Below are positions 47,007-55,910 of a stretch of DNA of 64,000 nt, in pieces. Origin of the DNA: Methanobacteriota archaeon (GTDB taxonomy: Archaea; Methanobacteriota; Methanobacteria; Methanobacteriales; Methanobacteriaceae); the NCBI GenBank assembly GCA_023411115.1, contig JAEYPF010000001.1, positions 62,001-126,000 of the forward strand, written 5' to 3'. The notes below the pieces were generated by a model. That model was not told where the DNA came from, did not search any database, and saw only the letters and a program-made list of their open reading frames with translations. The translations under genes were made by a program, and so were the position numbers. Within the stretch, counting starts at the first letter, position 1; every line of letters begins with the position of its first letter.

Positions 47007-48782
47007 TTGACAAGAATTGCAATACTAGATCGTGATCGATGCCAGCCTAAAAAATGCAACTATGTATGCATCGAATACTGTCCAGGGGTCAGAATGGAAG
47101 AAGATACCATAACTATTGATCCTAAAACTAAAAAAGCAGTATTTTCAGAAGAATTATGCCAGGGATGCGGAATATGTACAAAAAGATGTTATTTAGATGC
47201 AGTAACTATTATAAATCTTCCTGAAGCTTTAGAAGAACCTATACATCGATACGGTCAGAATATGTTTGAGTTATTTGGACTTCCAAACATAAAGGAGGGA
47301 TCAGTAGTAGGTATTTTAGGTCCCAACGGTATAGGAAAATCTACAATTATAAAGATACTTTCTGGAGAATTAAAACCAAATTTAGGCAATTATGAAGAGG
47401 AACCGGAATGGGAAGATATAATAAATTACTTTAAAGGTTCACAACTCCAATCTTATTTTAAAAAATTATCAGAAGGAAATTTAAAGACTTCTCATAAGCC
47501 TCAAATGGTTGATATGTTACCAAAAGTGGTAAAAGGGGAAGTTGGAAATCTCCTTGAAAAGGTCGATGAAAGAAATAAAATAGGCGAAATATCAAAGACT
47601 CTTGAAATAGACCAGATATTAGATAGAGATATTTCAAAACTCAGTGGAGGGGAACTTCAAAGGGTTGCAATTGCTGCAGCAGCCTTAAAAGACGCTGATT
47701 TTTATTATTTCGATGAGCCGACATCCTGGCTAGATGTGAGGCAGCGATTAAATGCTGTAAAAGTTATAAGGGAACTTGCAGAAGAAGGAAAATCTGTGAT
47801 GGTCATTGAACACGATTTGGCCGCACTTGATGCCATGTCTGACTATGTACATATTTTATACGGCCATCCTGGAGCTTATGGTGTTGTAGCGCAAATGAGG
47901 GGAGTAAGAGTTGGAATAAACACTTACATTGGAGGATTTTTAAGGGAAGAAAATGTAAGGTTTAGGAGACAGCCGATAGTCTTTGAAGTAAGGCCTCCAG
48001 CTGAAGTAATTGAAGGAGAAGTCCTTGCAGAGTATACTGCCCTTAAAAAATCATACGATGGATTTTCAGTTGATGCTGAAGAAGGTGAAGTACAGCACAA
48101 TGAAATTATAACTGCATTTGGACCAAACGGTATTGGAAAAACCACCTTTGCAAAGATGCTTGCAGATGTGGAAAAACCAGATGAAGGAAAAATAAAGAAA
48201 AAAGTTTCAATTGCATACAAACCACAGTATTTGGCTTCTAATTTTGATGGGACTGTACAGGAATTCTTAATGACCACAGCCCCTACTTACGGCACTAATT
48301 TGTTTAAAACTGAAATTATCAAACCCTTTACCCTTGATGAGATCATGGATAAAAATGTTAAAGATTTAAGTGGTGGAGAGCTGCAGCGACTTGCTGTTGC
48401 AGCTGCACTTGCAAAAGACGCCGATGTTTATCTTTTTGACGAGCCTACTGCATTTATGGACGTTGAACAGAGACTAAGGGCTGCTAGAGCTATACAGAAG
48501 ATAATAGAAAGCCGCCATGCAGCATCAATCATCATAGATCATGATATAGTCTTTATAGATTACATATCTGACCGTGCAATGGTTTTTTACGGCGAACCTG
48601 GAATTGAAGGACACGCCACGTCCCCAATGGATCTTCGATCTGCCATGAACCGATTCTTATCTGATGTTGGAATAACATTTAGAAGGGATAAAGAGACTAA
48701 ACGTCCACGTGTCAATAAATTTGGAAGTTATCTCGACCGTGAACAGAAGGAGAAAGGAGAATATTACTATCTGGAAAGTTAA
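47007..48782 (+). CDS. Ribosome-recycling ATPase ABCE1 (RNase L inhibitor homologue)
   Basis: 591 residues. The N-terminal part has two 4Fe-4S Cys clusters (CQPKKCNYVCIEYC, CQGCGICTKRC). Two ABC domains follow: Walker A GPNGIGKST and GPNGIGKTT, and signature LSGGELQRVAIAAA and LSGGELQRLAVAAA. A hinge and the C-terminal region complete the normal length. It splits ribosomes after termination and may act in initiation. The start is TTG 47007 behind GGTGAT. Confidence 0.97.
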   Translation: MTRIAILDRDRCQPKKCNYVCIEYCPGVRMEEDTITIDPKTKKAVFSEELCQGCGICTKRCYLDAVTIINLPEALEEPIHRYGQNMFELFGLPNIKEGSVVGILGPNGIGKSTIIKILSGELKPNLGNYEEEPEWEDIINYFKGSQLQSYFKKLSEGNLKTSHKPQMVDMLPKVVKGEVGNLLEKVDERNKIGEISKTLEIDQILDRDISKLSGGELQRVAIAAAALKDADFYYFDEPTSWLDVRQRLNAVKVIRELAEEGKSVMVIEHDLAALDAMSDYVHILYGHPGAYGVVAQMRGVRVGINTYIGGFLREENVRFRRQPIVFEVRPPAEVIEGEVLAEYTALKKSYDGFSVDAEEGEVQHNEIITAFGPNGIGKTTFAKMLADVEKPDEGKIKKKVSIAYKPQYLASNFDGTVQEFLMTTAPTYGTNLFKTEIIKPFTLDEIMDKNVKDLSGGELQRLAVAAALAKDADVYLFDEPTAFMDVEQRLRAARAIQKIIESRHAASIIIDHDIVFIDYISDRAMVFYGEPGIEGHATSPMDLRSAMNRFLSDVGITFRRDKETKRPRVNKFGSYLDREQKEKGEYYYLES

Positions 48783-48854
48783 ATTCCAGATTATATTTTC
48801 TATTTTATATAGATTAATAATTAATCTAAACGAATTCATTTCTGTTTGTGAAAT

Positions 48855-48868
48855 CTTTTATATAAAAG
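48855..48868 (+). promoter_or_regulatory. Palindromic TATA box
   Basis: CTTTTATATAAAAG is a perfect 14-bp palindrome about 45 bp before the small gene at 48914. Its symmetry would allow transcription in either direction. Confidence 0.5.
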
Positions 48869-48913
48869 GATCCTACTGTATATATGACCATTACTTCATG
48901 GTCAGGTGATACA

Positions 48914-49084
48914 ATGAATTCGAACATAATAGCATCAATTTTGTTTATAATAGTAATAGTATTAGAATTGTACCAGATTTTTGTTTTAGGGCAGTATACA
49001 TGGAGTGATTACCTGGCGGTGATTCTTATAGCTGCTGCTTTGGCATTTACTTTAAAGGGAGCATTGAATCCTAAAAAGACATAA
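48914..49084 (+). CDS. Small two-helix membrane protein
   Basis: 56 residues, MNSNIIASILFIIVIVLELY then a polar turn GQYTWSD and a second hydrophobic helix. It ends in a basic tail, NPKKT. ATG 48914 has a good AGGTGAT SD, so the gene is probably real. No family is recognised. Confidence 0.6.
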   Translation: MNSNIIASILFIIVIVLELYQIFVLGQYTWSDYLAVILIAAALAFTLKGALNPKKT

Positions 49085-49096
49085 TTTTACTATTTT

Positions 49097-49798
49097 TTAT
49101 ATTTTCAATATCCTTTTTAAATTTTCCACATACTCAGAGTCTCTAATCATACGCGGGGGAATACTTCTCTGGATGGATCCTCTTATTCCCAGAAGTTGTT
49201 CCATTTCTGGAGAAACTGCATGGTATGGCCGTCCTATTTTATTTAATTTTGGTTCACTTATGAGAATGGCTTTATCCAGTAATCTACTTTTCTTTTTGTT
49301 TCCTTCAACGATTACTAAATCCTCTAAATCCCTTTTCATTTTGATGTGTGCATTGCCAGAATACAGATTACAAGAATTGAGGGTTTCTTTTTTAGATAAT
49401 ACATTGAAATCCACTACATTCTCAACAGCAAAATAGCCAATTATATAAAGTGCATTAGGATATTTATCATTTTCATAGGGAGTGAGTCCTGCGTAAAACA
49501 CAAGTAAATCATCTTTGTTTAATTTAAGCAGAGATTTTCTTTTGGATGAAGGATCTCCATAAGTGAAAGTCTCGAATTCGGGATCAAAATGCATTTTATT
49601 ATCACAGATTTTCGGTGGCAAAAAATCGGCTAAAGGTTTCTTTTTTCTTCCCGAAGTATTTTGATAAGTTCTTGTTTCTCTAGTGTCAGGATCAGATTCA
49701 GGGATTGGAATGTATTCAAAAGAACCATCATTAAATATAGGTGATAATGCTCTTCCACATCCTTTATCGATTCCAACTCGAAGTAACATTGCCTTCAT
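49097..49798 (-). CDS. Nucleotide modification associated domain 3 (Nmad3)-like protein
   Basis: 233 residues. The N-terminus AMLLRVGIDKGCGRALSPIF with GSFEYIPIPE, then FVDP-like FDPEFETFTYGD and a late PYHAVSP, resemble the Nmad3 family, a predicted beta-rich domain linked by genome context to hypermodified DNA or RNA bases. No catalytic residue is established. No methyltransferase, restriction or phage gene is adjacent. The neighbours here are an aminotransferase and ABCE1. I am fairly sure of the family and unsure of the role. Confidence 0.68.
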   Translation of the reverse strand: MKAMLLRVGIDKGCGRALSPIFNDGSFEYIPIPESDPDTRETRTYQNTSGRKKKPLADFLPPKICDNKMHFDPEFETFTYGDPSSKRKSLLKLNKDDLLVFYAGLTPYENDKYPNALYIIGYFAVENVVDFNVLSKKETLNSCNLYSGNAHIKMKRDLEDLVIVEGNKKKSRLLDKAILISEPKLNKIGRPYHAVSPEMEQLLGIRGSIQRSIPPRMIRDSEYVENLKRILKI

Positions 49799-49884
49799 TT
49801 TAATCTATCCAAAAATCTGTAGTTACTCTCAAAATCAAAAAATAAACTTAATTAAAATATAAATTTAAAAGAAAAAAATAAGGA

Positions 49885-51042
49885 TTATTTAGACCTTAAA
49901 GCTTTAATTGCATCCTGGAAATCAACTGCAAACTTTTCAACACCCGCTTGAGGTATGGAAAAGCTCACCCTCAAGTACCTGTGCCCAAATAATTTACTTG
50001 TGTAATTACCTTCCCTCGCAAAGATTTTTCTATGAAGGAGGAATTCTGCAACGTCAATTGGTTCAATACCGGTTTCATACAGGTCAATTACAAACATATT
50101 TCCATCTGATGGATATACAGGCAAAAATGCACCGTCAACATTATCAACAGCTTCTTTAATGATTTTCTGGTTTGCTCTTGTAGTATCCCTGATATGATTA
50201 AGCCATGTAGGTTTGGATTTAAGTGCAGCAAGAGCACCCATTTGAGCAACCACGTTTGTTCCAAGGTCGTTTATAACTATACTTTTTGCAGAAGCTACAA
50301 TTTCAGGTGTACTTATTAAAGCACCAATACGTAGTCCGGCCATTCCATATATTTTGGAGAAACTGTATGCGGTTATAGTATGTTCTGGAGCATATTTTGC
50401 TGCAAGATGATGTTCCCTTGCAAAATCTCTGTAAGTTATATCATGGAGTAAGTAAAGGTCATTATCAATTGCTATATCTGCAAATTCTTTGATCTCCTCT
50501 TTAGTATAACATGTTCCAAGGGGATTAAGTGGATCTATAAGCGATATAAGTTTTGTATTTTTATCCATGTTTTCCCTTACAAGCTCTGGAGTCAACTTGT
50601 AGCCACATTCTTCATTGTATATTGGAATGGACTTCACATGATCTGCAAATCTGCTTGCAAAGTTATCTATGATAAGATATCCTGGATCGCATGTTATAAC
50701 GTTATTAGTAGATTCCAGTATGTCATTCATGCAGAGATAAAGTGATTCTGTACCTCCAGCACTCACGAAAATATCATGACCTTCAGTGAGATCTAAATCT
50801 TGAAGTATCAGGTCTTTAAGCTCAGGAAATCCTTCTGGCGGCGGGTATTTACAGTAGTCTCTGTTTTTAACGCTTTCAAGCATTGCATACATGATATCAT
50901 TTTCGCTATGGAGATGGTTGGTGTTTTGACCCATCCATATCATTTCTTCATCATGAAAGACGTAGTTAAAAAACTCATTAACCGTTTTAAAACCTTTAGG
51001 TAGTCTTTTTGCAGCTCTTGCATATTTTTTCGGTGAAATCAT
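49885..51042 (-). CDS. Class I/II aminotransferase
   Basis: 385 residues of the fold-type I PLP superfamily. The PLP Lys lies in SFSKIYGMAGLRIG, phosphate binding in AGGTESL, and the cofactor-contacting DPLNPLG and final Arg in RYLRVSFS are present. The sequence resembles the histidinol-phosphate/aspartate aminotransferase group, but the substrate cannot be decided. ATG 51042 has only a weak SD. Confidence 0.88.
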   Translation of the reverse strand: MISPKKYARAAKRLPKGFKTVNEFFNYVFHDEEMIWMGQNTNHLHSENDIMYAMLESVKNRDYCKYPPPEGFPELKDLILQDLDLTEGHDIFVSAGGTESLYLCMNDILESTNNVITCDPGYLIIDNFASRFADHVKSIPIYNEECGYKLTPELVRENMDKNTKLISLIDPLNPLGTCYTKEEIKEFADIAIDNDLYLLHDITYRDFAREHHLAAKYAPEHTITAYSFSKIYGMAGLRIGALISTPEIVASAKSIVINDLGTNVVAQMGALAALKSKPTWLNHIRDTTRANQKIIKEAVDNVDGAFLPVYPSDGNMFVIDLYETGIEPIDVAEFLLHRKIFAREGNYTSKLFGHRYLRVSFSIPQAGVEKFAVDFQDAIKALRSK

Positions 51043-51180
51043 ACATTCTCACAACACATTTAAAATGATAAATATAAAATTGTAATTCAAAAGAACTCTT
51101 AAATTACATTATCGTTTTTAAAAACTTCTATTTAAAATTATAGGTTTTCTATATTCATAAGTGTAACCTAACTCAAGAAA

Positions 51181-51196
51181 TGGACAAATATGTCCA
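51181..51196. promoter_or_regulatory. Operator-like palindrome upstream of the aminotransferase
   Basis: TGGACA-AATA-TGTCCA is a perfect 6-bp-arm palindrome in the 218-bp gap between the radB stop and the aminotransferase start, both on the minus strand. It could be a dimeric repressor site or a radB terminator hairpin. Confidence 0.4.
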
Positions 51197-51260
51197 CTGA
51201 ATAGTTTATAGAATTATTTTTACCTTATTAAATTTTAATTATTGTACATTATATAATTTA

Positions 51261-51956
51261 TTATCTTAACCCTTTATTAACAATTTCAAATTTAACTTTG
51301 GATCCGTCGGGTCTGCTCCTATGTCTTTTTAATATGGCAAATCGCTCTCCATTCTCATCTTTTATAAGTTCAATTATAATTTTGCTCCAATATTTTAGGA
51401 TAGTACCACCTACTGGCTCTATTAATCCTTCTTCATCAAAAACAGAGTATATATGATTTGTTATAATCACTGCAATATTATATTTCCTTGCAAGTCTTGA
51501 TAGAAGCCCCATTTGCTGTCCTAATTCTCTATTAATCTCAGTTTGACCGCCTTCCTTTAATCTGTATAATGCAACTGCAGAATCAAGAATTATCAGGTCT
51601 ATTTCATCTTCCCCTGATTTTAAGCTATGTTCTATCCTTTTTATGGCTTCATCCTGTTCTTCAAATGTTGTAGGTTCAAGTACTATTATGTTACCTGCAA
51701 AGGCATCAAAATCTTCTCCAGAGATCTGTTTCATTCTTTCAATGGAAAGGCCGCCTTCTGTATCAATAAAAACGGCTTTTTTCCCATTTTTTGCACATTG
51801 AACTAGCATTTTCAATGCTATATTGGTTTTACCAGACCCGGGCGGGCCATAAAATTGAGTAATGCTTCCTTTTTCAATTCCTCCTCCAACAAGGGGGTCA
51901 ATTGAGCATTCTAATGGTATTTTACCATTTTTCTTTATATTAGATAATGTATTCAC
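51261..51956 (-). CDS. radB: DNA repair and recombination protein RadB
   Basis: About 231 residues, a RecA/RadA-like ATPase core without the N-terminal helix-hairpin-helix domain, typical of euryarchaeal RadB. Walker A is GPPGSGKTN and Walker B is LIILDSAVALYR; QMGLLSRLARKYN and ITNHIYS follow. GTG 51956 is chosen because GAGG stands 9 nt upstream and the translated start then fits the family. A longer frame to 52007 is unlikely. RadB assists RadA or Hjc in recombination. Confidence 0.93.
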   Translation of the reverse strand: MNTLSNIKKNGKIPLECSIDPLVGGGIEKGSITQFYGPPGSGKTNIALKMLVQCAKNGKKAVFIDTEGGLSIERMKQISGEDFDAFAGNIIVLEPTTFEEQDEAIKRIEHSLKSGEDEIDLIILDSAVALYRLKEGGQTEINRELGQQMGLLSRLARKYNIAVIITNHIYSVFDEEGLIEPVGGTILKYWSKIIIELIKDENGERFAILKRHRSRPDGSKVKFEIVNKGLR

Positions 51957-52018
51957 TATTAATACCTCATAATCGTTTATTGTCAAAATTTGGATTAAAT
52001 TATACATTTAAGAATTCA

Positions 52019-52235
52019 CTCAAAAATCAAAGCTGCAAATTTTGAGAAATTCAAAATCTTGATTTTTGGTACCCAGAAAAATCCCCTCAAATCCTCAAAA
52101 ATCTTGATTTTTGGGAGTTAGGAAATGTTGTCAAAACTGTAAGTTTTGACACATCGAAAACCTACAGTTTTCGAATGCTTTGCATTTCCTAAAATTCGTA
52201 GAATTTTGGGGTCGTGAAAATTTTTCAATTTTCAC
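52019..52235. repeat. Small-hairpin array in a divergent gap
   Basis: At least seven hairpins: CTCAAAA/TTTTGAG (52019-52046), AAAATC/GATTTT (52053-52066), CAAAAATC/GATTTTTG (52096-52113), the 10-bp TGTCAAAACT/AGTTTTGACA (52129-52151), TCGAAAAC/GTTTTCGA (52154-52174), AAAATTC/GAATTTT (52191-52207) and GTGAAAATT/AATTTTCAC (52214-52235). An outer GGAAATG/CATTTCC pair (52121-52127, 52183-52189) encloses two of them. Genes on both sides point away, so these are not simple terminators. Confidence 0.88.
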
Positions 52236-52654
52236 AGGCTTCGATTTTTCGACAGTTCAATTTATATAGATTCAGTAATCTTCACTAGATGTTTAGATAT
52301 TATAATAAAAATAATTTTGGTAGAGATATTTCAATTTTAATACTGGATTTAATGGATTTAAATGTTTTAAAATCGTTAAATAAGCTTTATTTACTCAAAA
52401 ATATTCAAATAAGAGATTTAAACAGTTTTTGGTGCCCAAACACGTTGTGCTAGAGGGTTTAAATTTTGATAATTTATCTCATTCACTGGTAATGAGGATG
52501 ATTTTATTATTTATTTATATTAGATTAATAACTTATATAAATAATCATTAACAAATGTATTATTGCATTAAACTTTGCTATTATATTATTAAAGACTTTT
52601 GATTATGTATTATTGAATTTTATTTTAATGATGCTATAGGGGGATAACACTACC
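52236..52654. other. AT-rich region before the radical-SAM operon
   Basis: No gene seen. CTCATT/AATGAG (52478-52496) is a small hairpin. ACTTATATAAATAAT near 52531-52545 is the best TATA candidate for the operon that starts at 52655. Confidence 0.5.
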
Positions 52655-54178
52655 ATGAACCCATTGGAAGTGAATGAATTAAATGTCGGAGATATGATTG
52701 TAGCTTTTAAGAGGATTGCCGATAATCCGTTAGCTAAATATTTACTTCAAAGAGCATTAACTTATTGTGAAAAGGATGAAGCAGTAAGATTGGAAAGTGC
52801 CTTAAAGCTTTATTTGGGGAAAAAAGAAGATGCATGTTATAAGTGTAGGTTTATGTCTAAGCTTGTAGGTTATCTTGTTAGAAAGGGTGCCACTGGTTTT
52901 GGTACATCTGAACAAAAACTTAAAGAAGCAATGGAGGATGATTACTGGATTCGGGGTCTTAACAGCGTGCTTAAAGGAATAGCTTTGTTTGGTGTTAGAA
53001 GGCCTTTTGTTCCAGGAGCACCATTCCAAATAGTCTGGAATATTACAAAAGCATGCAACATGAGGTGTGTGCACTGCTATGAAGATGCTGGCAAGAGAGG
53101 GAGAAATGAACTTTCAGCAGATGAAGTAATTAGTGGTATTAACCGCATGGCTGATGCTGGCGTGACTTCAATAGCATTTTCTGGAGGTGAACCATCAATT
53201 CACCCCCATATTCTTGATTTTATTCAATTCACGGGACAGAATGGAATGTGTGCTGCAATGGCAACCAATGGCTATACTCTTGCAGATAAAAACAAATCCA
53301 GAGAATTTATTGATGCGGGGCTTGAATTTATCCAGATAAGTTTGGATGGAACTAATCCCAGCACTCATGATTCTTTTAGAAGGGTTAATGGGGCATGGGA
53401 AAGAGCAGTTTCAACCATCGAAAATTTTGTGGATGCTGGTATTTTTGTTGAAGTAGCTACAACGGTAACTGAGCATAATATAGATGAAATTCCTGAGATG
53501 ATTGATTTTGTAAGGGATTTGGACGTGAACTGGTTCATGTTATACAACTTCATACCAACAGGGAAAGGAACTGAAATTGCTGATATGGATCTCTCACCTA
53601 AAGACAGATCTGAGCTTTTAGAAACTGCTTATGCTAAAAATAATGGCAATATGCAAATTTTATCCACTGCACCTCAATATGCTGCTGTTGCTGAATCCAT
53701 GATTTCTGAAGATTCAGCTATGATTCCTACTCATTTTTATAATCCTGAATATACTAACCCTGCTTTGATGCAGCTTGCAGAGTTTATAGGTGGTTGTGGT
53801 GCAGGTAGATTCTATATGAGCATTGAACCTAATGGAGATATGTATCCCTGCGTGTTTTTCCCGCATGACGAAGAGGTTAAACTGGGTAATTTACTTGAAA
53901 ATGATTTTGAAGAAGTATGGATGAACAACAACATTTTACATATGCTTAGAGATAAGGAAATCCTTGGGGGGAATTGTGGTGAATGCGATTCCAGGCATAT
54001 CTGTGGAGGATGCAGGGCCAGAGCATACAATTATTTCGACAATATCCTTGCGCCAGATCCTGGCTGTTTGAATAATGAAGAAGAATGGAAAACACTTAAA
54101 AATAAAATTTCCAGTGAAAGCATTCATGAAGGACATCATGACAGTTTAAGCTTAAGTATGGAGGCTAAAAAGCAATGA
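52655..54178 (+). CDS. Radical SAM protein with SPASM domain
   Basis: 507 residues. An N-terminal region of about 125 residues contains CYKC. The radical SAM core follows (NITKACNMRCVHCYED, CxxxCxxC for the 4Fe-4S cluster; FSGGEPSIHP). The C-terminal Cys-rich SPASM region (CGAGRF, YPCVFF, CGECDSRHICGGCRAR, PGC) binds extra clusters. Such enzymes modify peptides or cofactors. The next gene, a B12-binding radical SAM protein, overlaps by 4 nt, so the two probably act in one pathway. No precursor peptide gene was seen. Confidence 0.9.
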   Translation: MNPLEVNELNVGDMIVAFKRIADNPLAKYLLQRALTYCEKDEAVRLESALKLYLGKKEDACYKCRFMSKLVGYLVRKGATGFGTSEQKLKEAMEDDYWIRGLNSVLKGIALFGVRRPFVPGAPFQIVWNITKACNMRCVHCYEDAGKRGRNELSADEVISGINRMADAGVTSIAFSGGEPSIHPHILDFIQFTGQNGMCAAMATNGYTLADKNKSREFIDAGLEFIQISLDGTNPSTHDSFRRVNGAWERAVSTIENFVDAGIFVEVATTVTEHNIDEIPEMIDFVRDLDVNWFMLYNFIPTGKGTEIADMDLSPKDRSELLETAYAKNNGNMQILSTAPQYAAVAESMISEDSAMIPTHFYNPEYTNPALMQLAEFIGGCGAGRFYMSIEPNGDMYPCVFFPHDEEVKLGNLLENDFEEVWMNNNILHMLRDKEILGGNCGECDSRHICGGCRARAYNYFDNILAPDPGCLNNEEEWKTLKNKISSESIHEGHHDSLSLSMEAKKQ

Positions 54179-55611
54179 ATAACATTGATGTTTTGTTGAT
54201 TAATCCCCTTGATAAGGGTCATGTAACTAATGGATTAGGTCTAAGAATTCCTCCTTTGAACCTTATGTATCTGGCAGCAGCACTCGAAAAAGCTTCAATG
54301 TCTGTTAAAATATTTGACGATGATTTGTATCAGGTAGGATCCTTGAAAATGGCCAGCTTAGCATCAAAAATTGATCCGATGATTTTGGGAGTTACTGCTA
54401 CTACAGCTACAATAAAAAATGCCTTAAAATATGTTAAATATATTAAAAATCTCTTACCAAATACTTTAACTGTAATGGGAGGTCCTCATCCTACATTTAT
54501 ACCTGAAGGAACTTTAAAAGCTGAAGATACTTTAGATGTTGTTGTTGTAGGTGAAGGTGAGGAAACCCTAACTGAAGTTGCTGAAGAGTACAAAAAGAAC
54601 GAGTTTAAAACCTTGGGAAATGTTAAAGGAATATTTTACAGGGATAATGGTAAAATTAATGCGACATCTCCAAGACCTTTAATAAAGAATCTTGATGATT
54701 TACCATTCCCAGCAAGGCATCTTATACCTTTTAAAGAGTATAAAACCTCAAAAAGTCAGGCTGGAGGAATGATAACCAGTAGAGGATGTGTTTTCTCTTG
54801 CAATTACTGTTCTTCATCACTTATTATGGGTAAAAAATTTAGAAGCCGCAGCCCTGAAAATGTTGTTGATGAGCTGGAAGAGCTTGTTTATAGATATGAT
54901 GTCAGTGACATAGCATTTTTGGATGATATTTTCATGTTAAATAAACCAAGGGCCATTGCTGTAGCAGATGAAATTAAAAACAGGGGCCTTGATATAAGTT
55001 TTGTAACTTCTTCAAGGGTAGATACAGTGAATCAAGAACTTTTAGAGTGTCTAAAAAATGCAGGTATGAGTACGTTGTATTGTGGAGTTGAGTCAGGATC
55101 ACAACGGGTTTTAGACCTTATGGGGAAGGGTATCACACTAAAACAAGCTGAAGATGCTATTAAAGTGGCCAAAAAAGTTGATATCAGTGTTTTAGGTTCA
55201 TTTATTCTGGGTTATCCTGGTGAAACAGCTGAAGAGATGGATCAGACTATTGACTTTTCAATAAAACTTGACCCTGATTACAGCCAATTTTCAATATTGA
55301 CTCCTTTTCCGGGAACTCCAATATACTACGAATTAAAAAAGAAAGAGCTGCTGGATACGGAAGATTGGAATAAATACACGGTTTTAGATTCTGTCGTAAA
55401 CTATGAAAAGTTGGGGCTAAGTAAAAAACAGGTTGAAAGAAAGCTGGGTAAGGCGTATCTTAAATTTTATACAAGACCAAAATATTTAATTAAACACAGA
55501 GGTATGTTTAAAGTTTTGATGGGAACTCTATTTAAAAGCTTTATAATACCCAAATTAAGGGGTGGAACACCTGAGGGTTGGTATAACTCTCTTCAAGACG
55601 AATATTCATAG
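54175..55611 (+). CDS. B12-binding-domain radical SAM protein
   Basis: 478 residues. The N-terminal cobalamin-binding Rossmann domain (VLLINPLDKGH to GEGEETLTEVAEEY, about 1-150) lacks the DxHxxG motif, as is common in this class. The radical SAM core has SRGCVFSCNYCSSS near residue 202 and GVESGSQRVLDLMGKG. The C-terminus is helical and basic. Class B enzymes of this kind often methylate unreactive carbon. It is coupled to the SPASM gene; the substrate is unknown. Confidence 0.9.
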   Translation: MNNIDVLLINPLDKGHVTNGLGLRIPPLNLMYLAAALEKASMSVKIFDDDLYQVGSLKMASLASKIDPMILGVTATTATIKNALKYVKYIKNLLPNTLTVMGGPHPTFIPEGTLKAEDTLDVVVVGEGEETLTEVAEEYKKNEFKTLGNVKGIFYRDNGKINATSPRPLIKNLDDLPFPARHLIPFKEYKTSKSQAGGMITSRGCVFSCNYCSSSLIMGKKFRSRSPENVVDELEELVYRYDVSDIAFLDDIFMLNKPRAIAVADEIKNRGLDISFVTSSRVDTVNQELLECLKNAGMSTLYCGVESGSQRVLDLMGKGITLKQAEDAIKVAKKVDISVLGSFILGYPGETAEEMDQTIDFSIKLDPDYSQFSILTPFPGTPIYYELKKKELLDTEDWNKYTVLDSVVNYEKLGLSKKQVERKLGKAYLKFYTRPKYLIKHRGMFKVLMGTLFKSFIIPKLRGGTPEGWYNSLQDEYS

Positions 55612-55623
55612 AATAATCTTTTA

Positions 55624-55710
55624 TTGAAAATTTTTTATTTTCAATTTAGTGAATTTTTATTCACATTATTTGAAAATTTTTTATTTTCAATTTAGTGAAT
55701 TTTTATTCAC
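55624..55710. repeat. Exact 41-bp tandem duplication of a two-hairpin unit
   Basis: 55624-55664 and 55670-55710 are identical and 46 bp apart. Each copy holds TTGAAAAT/ATTTTCAA (5-nt loop) and GTGAAT/ATTCAC (4-nt loop). It follows the radical-SAM operon. The duplication looks recent, unlike the diverged stems elsewhere. Confidence 0.92.
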
Positions 55711-55766
55711 GCGATTTGTTTGTTTTTCAGTAATAATAAATAATGTAAAAATCATAAAAAAGAAGT

Positions 55767-55910
55767 ATGTTAGGTTCAGATGCTAAAGGCAGAATAGTTG
55801 CATACACTTTTTTTGGCTTATTTTTATTGACAGAGGTTTATTTTGGCTCTTATGAAAGTATGAAAGAATACATATATACGGGAGCGTTAATTTTAGGTAT
55901 AATTCAATAA
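55767..55910 (+). CDS. Possible 47-residue membrane protein
   Basis: The frame opens at ATG 55767 with MLGSDAKGRIVAYTFFGLFL. It has one or two hydrophobic segments and runs to TAA at 55908. The SD is weak (AAGAAG). It overlaps the end of the convergent Sua5-family gene by 7 nt. No family is recognised; it may be a chance frame. Confidence 0.35.
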   Translation: MLGSDAKGRIVAYTFFGLFLLTEVYFGSYESMKEYIYTGALILGIIQ

